A stretch of DNA of 6,620 nt from CAYRHS01 sp964424125 (GTDB lineage Bacteria; Actinomycetota; Acidimicrobiia; IMCC26256; JAOSJL01): the NCBI GenBank assembly GCA_964424125.1, contig CAYRHS010000166.1, positions 1-6,620 of the forward strand, given 5' to 3'. The position numbers and the translations under genes were made by a program. This document shows, piece after piece, positions 1 to 5,521 of this stretch. The notes under the pieces were generated by a model. That model made no database searches, was not told where the DNA came from, and worked only from the letters and a program-made list of their open reading frames with translations. Every line of letters begins with the position of its first letter. Position 1 is the stretch's first letter.

Positions 1-253
1 CGTGTTCGTGAACGCCAACGAGAAAGCGGACTGGCGGCCGATGGCCGAGCGCAACGACCTCCTCGATCAGACCCTGGCGAAGGACGTCGGTCCCGACAAC
101 AACGATCTCTACCGCGAGGTCGGCGGGAGCGTGGGAATGCCCATCACCGCGCTCTTCGACGAGAACGGGCACCTCGTGAAGACGATCTTCCAGGGGCTCA
201 CGTTCGACCTCTTGAACACCGAGCTCCGCGAGACCTTCGGCATCTCCGCCTGA
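1..253 (+). CDS. Thioredoxin-fold (TlpA/redoxin-like) protein, C-terminal fragment
   Basis: Only the last 83 codons are in the window; the first complete codon begins at base 2 and the gene starts upstream. The fragment ends with the second half of a thioredoxin fold. The segment VGMPITALFDENGHLV (in-window residues 44-59) has the conserved cis-proline (P47) followed by a beta strand, an Asp-Glu-Asn-Gly turn and a second strand. A C-terminal helix then ends in ETFGISA. Members of this family reduce or form disulfides, usually at the outer face of the membrane, or serve as peroxiredoxins. The CxxC or peroxidatic cysteine would lie upstream and cannot be seen, so the exact activity is open. The fragment has no cysteine. 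It converges on the GerW-like gene with only 6 bases between stop codons. The fold assignment is fairly sure, the subfamily is not. Confidence 0.75.
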   Translation, partial: VFVNANEKADWRPMAERNDLLDQTLAKDVGPDNNDLYREVGGSVGMPITALFDENGHLVKTIFQGLTFDLLNTELRETFGISA

Positions 254-259
254 GGCGAG

Positions 260-673
260 CTAGCGGCGTCGCCGTCTGACCCGGCCCGCGCGCCAGACCA
301 TCAGCGCGCCGGTGAGCACCGCCAGGCCGACCTTGGTGAAGTCGATGATCGGGCGGACCGTCACGCCGGCGGGACCGATCTCGATCGCGGCGACGGGCCG
401 AGCCTCGGCCCGGCCTCCACCGCCGCCGCCACCACCCTCGCCGGCGTCCTCCTCGTCCCCTCCGCCGCCGGCACCGAACCCCCAGCCTCCGCCGCGCTCG
501 ATCGCCGCCGCCGTGATCACGAGCCGGTCCCCGACCTGCTCCGTCCGGCCGAACACCGTGGCCGCGCTCAGCCCTTCGGTGAACCGTGCGAGCAGGCGCT
601 CGGAGCGATCGCCGACCCGTGCGAGCAGCTCGTCCGTCGATGTCCGACTCTCGCCGATTCCGTTCCCGTTCAT
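260..673 (-). CDS. GerW/YtfJ-family protein with C-terminal membrane segment
   Basis: 137 residues. It begins with a short helix (TSTDELLARVGDRSERLLAR, residues 11-30). Next come the family hallmark VFGRTEQVGDRLVITAAA (residues 40-57), a Gly-rich stretch with GWGFGAGGGG and a second run of eight or more glycines (61-88), and RPVAAIEIGPAGVTVRPI (92-109). This order matches the GerW (YtfJ) family, known in Bacillus as a sporulation/germination protein but widespread with unknown role in actinobacteria that do not make endospores. The C-terminus is a hydrophobic stretch (115-127) followed by an Arg-only tail, so a membrane-anchored end is likely. Start: the ATG at 673-671 is preferred over an in-frame ATG at 724 because GAGGAG lies 6 bases upstream (685-680) and because this ATG forms an ATGA overlap with the preceding gene, implying translational coupling. 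Confidence 0.85.
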   Translation of the reverse strand: MNGNGIGESRTSTDELLARVGDRSERLLARFTEGLSAATVFGRTEQVGDRLVITAAAIERGGGWGFGAGGGGDEEDAGEGGGGGGGGRAEARPVAAIEIGPAGVTVRPIIDFTKVGLAVLTGALMVWRAGRVRRRRR

Positions 674-978
674 GGTTCGCTCCTCGAGGTCAGCAGCACC
701 CGCCGGCGCCGCTCGAGTCGCCACGCCACGCCGGCGGCGGTCAGTATCGCGACGGCGAATCGCAGTTGTCGCTCGACGTCGGGGATCGGCACGCGGCGGT
801 GGCGCCCGTCGGGCTCGACGACCTCGACACGCGCCGGGCGGAGCCGCTGGCGCACGAAACCGCCCGCCCGGCTCAGAACGGCCGTAGTGGTCGCACGGGC
901 AACGGGTGTGATGGCCCGGCCCCTCACCACCACCGTCGATCCGGAGAGCTCGATCGTCCGTCGCGGCACGGCGAGCAC
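670..978 (-). CDS. Small unrecognised protein coupled to GerW-like gene
   Basis: 102 residues if the GTG at 978 is used; a second GTG at 969 is equally possible, and neither has a clear ribosome binding site. I do not recognise the family. The N-terminal half is beta-rich (RRTIELSGSTVVVRGRAI, residues 6-23). The middle has basic helical and strand-like segments (VRQRLRPARVEVVEPDGRHRR). The C-terminus has a short hydrophobic helix (FAVAILTAAGVAW, residues 74-86) followed by an Arg-rich tail. This ending resembles that of the GerW-like protein encoded just downstream. The main evidence for a real gene is the exact ATGA stop/start overlap with that gene, plus the position directly after a divergent control region. 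Inference: the two products act together at the membrane. The reading frame stays open to base 2004, but that extension lies antisense to a well-supported gene. Confidence 0.6.
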   Translation of the reverse strand: MLAVPRRTIELSGSTVVVRGRAITPVARATTTAVLSRAGGFVRQRLRPARVEVVEPDGRHRRVPIPDVERQLRFAVAILTAAGVAWRLERRRRVLLTSRSEP

Positions 979-1113
979 GCTAGCGGTCGGTCGGGAGTCG
1001 GACCACGAGCTCAGGATTTGCCGCGACGCGCCGATGATCTGGAGAGCGCAGCGACGGCAGGCGGAGCCGGCCTCCGCGGCGCTACCCTCACTGGGACCCG
1101 GAGGGGTGAAGAG
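979..1113. promoter_or_regulatory. Divergent intergenic control region
   Basis: This 135-base spacer separates the minus-strand small gene/GerW pair from the plus-strand HTH-PASTA gene, so it must hold promoters for both. Weak candidates fit the actinobacterial TAnnnT -10 pattern. TACCCT at 1083-1088 (+) would give a short leader containing the ribosome binding site. TAGCGT at 982-977 (-) would place a start site about 7 bases later, at the GTG of 969, which would make a leaderless transcript. Neither has a convincing -35 element, and TAnnnT occurs often by chance, so these are suggestions only. Confidence 0.3.
1100..1106 (+). promoter_or_regulatory. Ribosome binding site fixing the GTG start at 1114
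   Basis: GGAGGGG ends 7 bases before the GTG at 1114. The next in-frame start, ATG at 1150, has no comparable purine-rich site, so this motif decides the start of the HTH-PASTA gene. Confidence 0.75.
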
Positions 1114-2184
1114 GTGAGCGCGACGCCCGGCGAGTACGAGCTCGAATCGATGTCGGAGGACGCGTCGGACCAGGACGACCCCGGTACCGGCGAGGTCCTC
1201 ACCCTGAGCGAGGCGGCTCGCGTGTGCGGTGTCGCACGCTCGACGATGCGGCGTTTCGTGCAGCAGCAGCGCTTCCCGCACGCCCATCGCGGCAACGGGA
1301 ACGGCAACGGGAACGGCAACGGGACCCCGGCCGGGCGCTGGCACATTCCCCGTCGCGACCTCGTCGCGGCGGGGCTGTTGACCGCTGACGAAGGCCTCTC
1401 GGGCAACGGATCGGGTGAGACGGTAGTCGTCGCCGACGAGGAGGCGACCCAGGAGATCGCGGGCGTACGCGAGCCCCAGTGGGTGCAAGACCGCGAAGCG
1501 CGCATTCGGGAGTTGGAATCCGAGCTCGCGCGTCTGCACTACGAAACGGGGATCTCGAGCGCGCTGGCCGAAGAGCGCGAGCGGACGATCGAGGAGCTGC
1601 GACTCGCGTTGCACACGATCGAGGTCGATCTGGAGACGGCGCCGATCGAGTACGAGCCGCGACGAACGAACTCGCGACGCGCGCGCAACATCACCTTCCT
1701 CGTGATGATCGCGGCAGTCGGTCTTCTCCTGTACGGGCTGACTCGACTCGGCGACGACACCGCTCCGACCGTGGAGGCTCCCGACCTCGTCTCCGGCAAT
1801 CCGCCGGTCAGTCAGGTCGAGGACATCCCCGCCGAGCTCCGCCTGGACTCCAGGGTGGTCCTCACCGCGAGCGAGGACGCCGAGCCGGGTCGCGTGCTCG
1901 CGCAGGATCCCACCCCGGGCGCGCGCATGGCGGAAGGCGAGGAGCTCACGATCGTCGTCAGCGCCGGTGCGGGCGGGACGGAGGTACCCGACGTGGTCAA
2001 CCAAACGATCGACGACGCCCGGAACCGCCTGTTCTTCTCGGGCCTGAACGTCGCCGATCCCCCCGAGCTCGAGGCGAGCGACGAGGACCCCGGTACTGTC
2101 CTGCGAACCGACCCGGAGGCCGGCACGAAGCTCGATCGTGGCGGCGAGGTCACCGTCGTGGTCTCCGGCGGCAAGGAGTCCTGA
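1114..2184 (+). CDS. Membrane-anchored HTH-coiled coil-PASTA protein
   Basis: 356 residues from a GTG start. Residues 29-87 form an excisionase/MerR-like helix-turn-helix: LTLSEAARVCGVARSTMRRF, then GRWHIPRRDLVAAGLL as the wing and following helix. A Gly-Asn repeat (60-70) is inserted inside it. Residues about 126-172 are charged heptad-like helix (IRELESELARL, AEERERTIEELRLAL), probably a dimerising coiled coil. A basic stretch (SRRAR) precedes a single membrane helix at about 191-212. Outside are two PASTA-like domains: a degenerate one (about 222-283, containing AEPGRVLAQDPTPGARM and GEELTIVVS) and a canonical one (290-351, starting VPDVVNQTIDDARNRL). By the positive-inside rule the HTH is cytoplasmic. 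PASTA domains in PknB-type kinases and penicillin-binding proteins bind peptidoglycan or beta-lactams. Inference: a cell-wall-responsive transmembrane DNA-binding regulator, or a RodZ-like cytoskeletal scaffold. The domains are clear, the function is not known. Confidence 0.88.
   Translation: MSATPGEYELESMSEDASDQDDPGTGEVLTLSEAARVCGVARSTMRRFVQQQRFPHAHRGNGNGNGNGNGTPAGRWHIPRRDLVAAGLLTADEGLSGNGSGETVVVADEEATQEIAGVREPQWVQDREARIRELESELARLHYETGISSALAEERERTIEELRLALHTIEVDLETAPIEYEPRRTNSRRARNITFLVMIAAVGLLLYGLTRLGDDTAPTVEAPDLVSGNPPVSQVEDIPAELRLDSRVVLTASEDAEPGRVLAQDPTPGARMAEGEELTIVVSAGAGGTEVPDVVNQTIDDARNRLFFSGLNVADPPELEASDEDPGTVLRTDPEAGTKLDRGGEVTVVVSGGKES
1291..1323 (+). repeat. In-frame 12-base tandem repeat encoding (Gly-Asn)n
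   Basis: Alternating GGC-AAC-GGG-AAC codons repeat with a 12-base period (6 bases at the amino-acid level) for 33 bases, giving eleven Gly/Asn residues. It sits inside the HTH region, between the recognition-helix part and the wing-like GRWHIP segment, in a place where related proteins have a short loop. Such simple repeats can vary in copy number without breaking the frame. Confidence 0.9.
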
Positions 2185-2208
2185 CGCTCCAGCGCGCCCC
2201 GGGGCCAG

Positions 2209-3168
2209 TTACTGCCTCGGCGTGAGCGAGCTGAGCATGAAGTCACCTTCTTCGGTGAACGTGACGATCCCGATCGGCGAGCCGCTGTGCGCCGTGATCG
2301 ACCGCTCGTTGCGAAGCGGCAGCCCGTTGTCCACGGCGAACCAGAAGTCGACAACGTCCTCTCCCGTCTGCGCGCCGCTGAGCTCACGTTCTCGATGAAG
2401 GTGATAGGCGCGCACCGATTCTCCCCCGACCTCGAGCGTCTCCTCGCCGACGTACTCGACCGGTCCCGCGCTCACCACGGTGCCGGACACCTGGTTGCTC
2501 GTGCCTGCACACGACTGCTCCCAGGTGTCACCCGGCTCCATGCCCGTTCGGACCATTTCGGCCGCCGGATCGCACTCGAAGGTCGACAGGTTGTCGACCG
2601 ACGTGGCGACGAAGTTCCAGCGCTGGAAGGTCCGCCCGCCCAGCTCGGTGAGCGTGCCGTCGCGTGAGCAGTACTGATAGTCCTGCCAGTGATCGACGCT
2701 GTAGTCGATCTTGAACGTCCAGCAGCCGTTGTCGTCGTGCGTGACAGTGGCCGGGATCTCGGGGCCCTGCGAGTGCGACGCGGGCGGGACGTCGATGCGC
2801 TCCTTGCCCGACCCCTCGTAGGTGTAGACGCCGGCACTCGGCCGCAGCGCCACCGTTCCACCGTCGCTCGTGCCGCCCTGGCGGAAGTCCTCCACTGCCT
2901 CTTGCACGGACTTCGGACGGGTGTCGCGGTTGAGCAGCAGGAGCCAACTACCCAGGAGGCCGAGGAACACCACGGCGAGGACACCGAAGCCCACCGCGAT
3001 CATGGCCGGGTGGCGGAACTCGAAGGGGTTCCAGAGCAAGCGCCACGAGAGAACCGGGCGCCGCTCGTCGCGTGGCTTGCGGGACCACCAGTGATCGCGC
3101 CGTGGTTTCTCCCGCTCGGGCGCGTCAGAATCGGCCACTGCGGTCCCCACAGCCGTCATTCTCGGCAT
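2209..3168 (-). CDS. Membrane-anchored extracellular four-cysteine protein, unknown function
   Basis: 319 residues from the ATG at 3168; an in-frame ATG at 3159 gives 316, and neither start has a strong ribosome binding site. The N-terminus (1-54) is basic and polar and would be cytoplasmic. One strong membrane helix follows (about 55-79, rich in V, L, G and ending LLLLN), then about 240 residues outside the cell. The outer part is beta-rich and Trp/Tyr-rich, for example GVYTYEGSGKERID, NGCWTFKIDYSVDHWQDYQY and FWFAVDNGLPLRNERS. It has exactly four cysteines (C149, C167, C199, C220), suggesting two disulfides. The VDFWFAVDNGLPLR-type segment recalls beta-sheet lipoprotein-like domains seen in actinobacteria, but I do not recognise a named family. 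It lies 80 bases downstream of the histidine kinase on the same strand, so it may be co-transcribed and act in the same envelope response. It converges on the HTH-PASTA gene with 24 bases between stops. Confidence 0.8.
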   Translation of the reverse strand: MPRMTAVGTAVADSDAPEREKPRRDHWWSRKPRDERRPVLSWRLLWNPFEFRHPAMIAVGFGVLAVVFLGLLGSWLLLLNRDTRPKSVQEAVEDFRQGGTSDGGTVALRPSAGVYTYEGSGKERIDVPPASHSQGPEIPATVTHDDNGCWTFKIDYSVDHWQDYQYCSRDGTLTELGGRTFQRWNFVATSVDNLSTFECDPAAEMVRTGMEPGDTWEQSCAGTSNQVSGTVVSAGPVEYVGEETLEVGGESVRAYHLHRERELSGAQTGEDVVDFWFAVDNGLPLRNERSITAHSGSPIGIVTFTEEGDFMLSSLTPRQ

Positions 3169-3203
3169 TCACAGCATTCCGCATTAGGGCCGTTGGTCGC
3201 ATT
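3156..3203 (-). promoter_or_regulatory. AATGC repeat cluster at start of the four-cysteine gene
   Basis: On the plus strand GCATT occurs at 3165, 3174, 3181 and 3199, with TCATT at 3156; read on the gene's strand this is AATGC/AATGA. The first three are spaced exactly 9 bases and overlap the candidate start codons. CTAATGC (3187-3181) could also serve as a -10 element. The cluster may be an operator, a promoter, or coincidence in an AT-richer patch. Confidence 0.3.
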
Positions 3204-3248
3204 TTCCGGTTTTCGGGCGCGGCGGCGGCCCGGACTCCTGCGCAGCTC

Positions 3249-4643
3249 CTAGCCCGCGGCCGGAAGCGTCACGACGAAGCGTGCTCCCTCCGGGGACGTC
3301 GTGTCGACCGCGACCGTCCCGCCGTGGCGCTCGACGTTGGCGCGGGTGATCGCCAGCCCGAGGCCGGTGCCGCCGCGCGCACGGTCACGAGCATCGTCGA
3401 TGCGGGCGAAGCGCTCGAACACGCGCTCGGCCTGATCGGGAGGGATGCCGGGCCCATCGTCGGCGACGATGAGCTGGACGGTCCCGTCCCGCTCGTCGAG
3501 CCCGAGCGTGATCGACCTCACCGCATGGCGCTGGGCGTTCTCGAGGAGGTTCCGCAACGCCCGGTCGAGCTCGTCGGGGTTGCCGAGAACCAGCACGTTC
3601 GACACGGCCGTCGTGTCGACCTCCAACCTTCCCGCGGATCGGACGGAGTCCGCGACTTGCAGCAGGATCTCGCCGAGATCCACGGTGACCGCCCGAGCCG
3701 TGCTCGCGCGTGCATCCCCGCGGGCGAGAAGGAGCAGATCACCGACCAGGCGTTGGAGCCGCTCGACCTCCTCGAGGATGCTGCGGTGGGTCGCGACGAG
3801 ATCGGCTGTCTCCGGGTGGACGAGATCCACCTCCAGCTCGGTCCGGATGCCGGTCAGCGGGCTGCGCAGCTCGTGCGAGGCGTCTGCGACGAAGCGCTGC
3901 TGACGGTCGTGGGCGTCCTCGAGACGATCAAGCATCTCGTTCATCGTGTGCGCCAGCCGGCTGATCTCGTCACGCGCCGGGGACTCGGGCACACGCCGAT
4001 CCAGCTCCGATCCGCTGATGCGGGCGACCTCGGTGCGAATCGACTCCACGGGCCGCAGGGCGCGACGCACCACGAGCCAGATGAGCACGGCCAGGACCAC
4101 CAACACGATCGGGAACGTGATCGCGAGGACGACGGTGAGTACCGCGACGCTCTCGTCGACGCTCTCGGTCTCGGCCGCGACGTGGAGGACGAAGTCGCCG
4201 TCGACGGTGCCGATCGGCACGGACAGGAGCCGGAAGGACTCCTCTTCGACCCCGGGCAGATTCCCGACCGTCCCGAGCTCTTCCGAGGTCCCGGCTGGCG
4301 GAGGCCCCGCTACCGGTGGCGCCCCGGTCGCGTTGGCCGACGCCGCCACGACCTGGCCGTCGGGACCGACGAGCTGGACGACCGTGTCGTCGACCGTCCC
4401 GAGCGCGACTTGCTCGGGAACCGTGCCGTCTTCGACCAGGGCCGTGACGTCACCGGCTCGCTGCCGGAGGCGATCGTCGAGGTTGTCCGTGAGGGCCCGA
4501 CGCTGCGCGAGCACCGCGACGAGCCCGGTGAAGACCAGCACCGCGGCGGCGACGACGGTCGCGACCGCGGTGATCCGGAAGCGGATGCTGCCGAGCGCGG
4601 CTCGCCATCGCGAGCCCTCGGGGGTGGCGGGTTCAGCCACCAT
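3249..4643 (-). CDS. Two-component sensor histidine kinase (HAMP, HisKA, HATPase)
   Basis: 464 residues. A membrane helix at about 24-46 and another at about 167-192 flank an extracellular sensor loop of about 120 residues with a Pro/Gly-rich linker (104-119). A HAMP domain follows (about 193-245, beginning RRALRPVESI). The dimerisation helix carries the phospho-acceptor His257 in SHELRSPL. The ATPase domain shows the N box (NLLENAQRHA, N369), G1 box (DDGPGIP, 395-401), F box (ERVFERFAR) and G2 box (GGTGLGLAI, 424-432), so all catalytic motifs are intact. It autophosphorylates and passes phosphate to the response regulator encoded immediately upstream, whose stop overlaps this start by 11 bases; the overlap implies translational coupling and makes up for the weak ribosome binding site. 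The extracellular loop is not a domain I recognise, so the signal is unknown. The nearby PepSY and four-cysteine proteins are candidate partners outside the membrane. Confidence 0.95.
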   Translation of the reverse strand: MVAEPATPEGSRWRAALGSIRFRITAVATVVAAAVLVFTGLVAVLAQRRALTDNLDDRLRQRAGDVTALVEDGTVPEQVALGTVDDTVVQLVGPDGQVVAASANATGAPPVAGPPPAGTSEELGTVGNLPGVEEESFRLLSVPIGTVDGDFVLHVAAETESVDESVAVLTVVLAITFPIVLVVLAVLIWLVVRRALRPVESIRTEVARISGSELDRRVPESPARDEISRLAHTMNEMLDRLEDAHDRQQRFVADASHELRSPLTGIRTELEVDLVHPETADLVATHRSILEEVERLQRLVGDLLLLARGDARASTARAVTVDLGEILLQVADSVRSAGRLEVDTTAVSNVLVLGNPDELDRALRNLLENAQRHAVRSITLGLDERDGTVQLIVADDGPGIPPDQAERVFERFARIDDARDRARGGTGLGLAITRANVERHGGTVAVDTTSPEGARFVVTLPAAG

Positions 4644-5310
4644 CGGCCGCGAGCCGATAGCCCGCGCCCCTGATCGTCTGGATCGCGGCCCGTCCGAACG
4701 GTTCGTCGAGCTTGCGACGGAGATGCCGCACGTAGACCTCGACGATGTTGGGGTCGCCGTCGAAGTCGTAGTCCCAGACGTCCTCCAGGATCTCAGGTTT
4801 GGAGACGACCTCGCCGGATCGCCGCATCAGGTACTCCAGCACCGAGAACTCCCGCGCGGTCAACGGGACCTCGGTCTCCCCCCGCCAACAGCGATGGCGC
4901 GCGGGATCCACACGAAGGTCTCCTGCCTCCACCGGCGCGGGAGTGCTCTTGCCCGACCGGCGGAGCAACGCCCGTAACCGCGCGACGAGCACGACGTACG
5001 AGAACGGCTTGGTGAGGAAGTCGTCGGCACCCGTGTCGAGCGCTTCGGCCTCGTCGAACTCACCGTCCTTGGCGGTGAGCATGAGGACCGGCGTCCAATC
5101 GCCGGCCTCCCGGAGCTCGGCGCAGACCTGATAGCCGCTCTTGCCCGGGAGCATGATGTCGAGCACGAGCGCGTCGAAGTCGTGTTCGGTGGCCATCCAG
5201 AGCCCGTCGACTCCGTCCAACGCGACGTCCACCGCGAATCCCTCCGCCTCCAGCCCGCGCTTCACGGCTGCGGCGACCTTCTTCTCGTCTTCCACCACGA
5301 GGATCCGCAT
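4633..5310 (-). CDS. OmpR/PhoB-family response regulator
   Basis: 225 residues. The receiver domain (1-118) has the acidic pair E7/D8, phospho-acceptor D51 in LVLDIMLP, T79 and K101 in the KPF motif, so it should be phosphorylated normally. The C-terminal winged helix (about 128-222) shows LTAREFSVLEYLMRRSGEVV, the recognition region NIVEVYVRHLRRKLD, and the closing wing IRGAGYRL typical of the OmpR/PhoB class. Start: ATG at 5310 is chosen because MRILVVEDE is the canonical receiver start and GGAGG (minus 5321-5317) lies 6 bases upstream; an in-frame ATG at 5346 would add twelve residues that do not fit the family. It is first in a minus-strand operon with the histidine kinase. The likely targets are the (G/C)TTCAG repeats just upstream, which imply autoregulation and control of the divergent PepSY gene. 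Confidence 0.96.
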   Translation of the reverse strand: MRILVVEDEKKVAAAVKRGLEAEGFAVDVALDGVDGLWMATEHDFDALVLDIMLPGKSGYQVCAELREAGDWTPVLMLTAKDGEFDEAEALDTGADDFLTKPFSYVVLVARLRALLRRSGKSTPAPVEAGDLRVDPARHRCWRGETEVPLTAREFSVLEYLMRRSGEVVSKPEILEDVWDYDFDGDPNIVEVYVRHLRRKLDEPFGRAAIQTIRGAGYRLAADGG

Positions 5311-5316
5311 CGGACC

Positions 5317-5342
5317 CCTCCTCGGAGGGCCTGCGCCTCCGG
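5317..5342 (-). promoter_or_regulatory. Ribosome binding site with competing pairing partner in regulator leader
   Basis: On the minus strand the leader reads GGAGG (5340-5336), seven bases, CCTCC (5328-5324), two bases, then GGAGG (5321-5317), the ribosome binding site 6 bases before the ATG. The central CCTCC can pair with the upstream GGAGG (6 bp when extended by one C-G pair, 7-base loop) or partly with the ribosome binding site itself (4 bp, 4-base loop). The ribosome binding site is clear; a regulatory role for the folding is inference. Confidence 0.5.
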
Positions 5343-5363
5343 TCATCGCTGCCGGCGAGGCCC

Positions 5364-5397
5364 ATCCTCGCCGCTTCGCGCTGAAGACGGGCTGAAC
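5364..5397 (-). promoter_or_regulatory. Putative response-regulator box and promoter of the regulator-kinase operon
   Basis: On the minus strand GTTCAG (5397-5392), 5 bases, CTTCAG (5386-5381) form a direct repeat with an exact 11-base period, one DNA turn, as expected for tandem binding of an OmpR/PhoB-class dimer. Eleven bases further on lies GAGGAT (5369-5364), a poor -10-like hexamer at the same distance as the one on the other side of the region. The same hexamers occur three times facing the PepSY gene. Confidence 0.6.
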
Positions 5398-5435
5398 GTT
5401 TCCCGAACCCCGCTGCGGTGCGGGCTTCCGAGCAG

Positions 5436-5479
5436 GTTCAGGACACTTCAGGGCACGTTCAGCACCGGGTCGTCATCAT
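5436..5479 (+). promoter_or_regulatory. Putative response-regulator box and promoter of the PepSY gene
   Basis: GTTCAG (5436-5441), CTTCAG (5446-5451) and GTTCAG (5457-5462) lie in direct orientation with periods of 10 and 11 bases. CATCAT at 5474-5479, 11 bases after the last copy, is a weak -10-like element; the repeats would then overlap the -35 position, the usual place for activation by OmpR/PhoB-class regulators. No good -35 is present, which fits an activator-dependent promoter. The assignment to the adjacent regulator is inference from geometry and position. Confidence 0.6.
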
Positions 5480-5521
5480 GAGAGCGCAGACAGGTTCCGA
5501 GGATCGTTCGAGGAGTCAGCG

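Noticed and set aside
413..480. GCC/CCG-rich repeat tract as a regulatory or mobile repeat
   Set aside because: It is the reverse of the Gly-rich coding segment of the GerW-like gene, a known feature of that family.
674..724. N-terminal extension of the GerW-like protein to ATG 724
   Set aside because: GAGGAG lies 6 bases before the ATG at 673, which also forms the ATGA overlap; the extension would overlap the previous gene by a further 51 bases.
586..1113. Upstream extension of the HTH-PASTA reading frame to an ATG at 586
   Set aside because: The translation is low-complexity Arg/Gly/His text, lies antisense to the GerW pair, and bypasses the strong ribosome binding site before GTG 1114.
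979..2004. Long minus-strand open frame continuing upstream of the 102-residue gene
   Set aside because: It is antisense to the HTH-PASTA gene, has no recognisable domain, and GC-rich codon bias commonly keeps antisense frames open.
2196..2205. GCCCCGGGGC palindrome between the HTH-PASTA and four-cysteine genes as a terminator
   Set aside because: It is a 10-base palindrome without room for a loop and has no T-tract; too short to support.
3208..3230. GC stem-loop downstream of the kinase as an intrinsic terminator
   Set aside because: Only 5 bp with a 9-base loop of GCC repeats and no T-tract; not distinguishable from background, so co-transcription with the next gene stays possible.
3072..4673. 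Plus-strand open frame of 533 codons across the histidine kinase
   Set aside because: It is fully antisense to a kinase with every catalytic motif; the translation has no domain and shows the Arg/Asp/His-rich composition of a shadow frame.
3946..4977. Plus-strand open frame of 343 codons across kinase and regulator
   Set aside because: Ser/Thr/Arg-rich shadow of two well-supported minus-strand genes, with no start signal.
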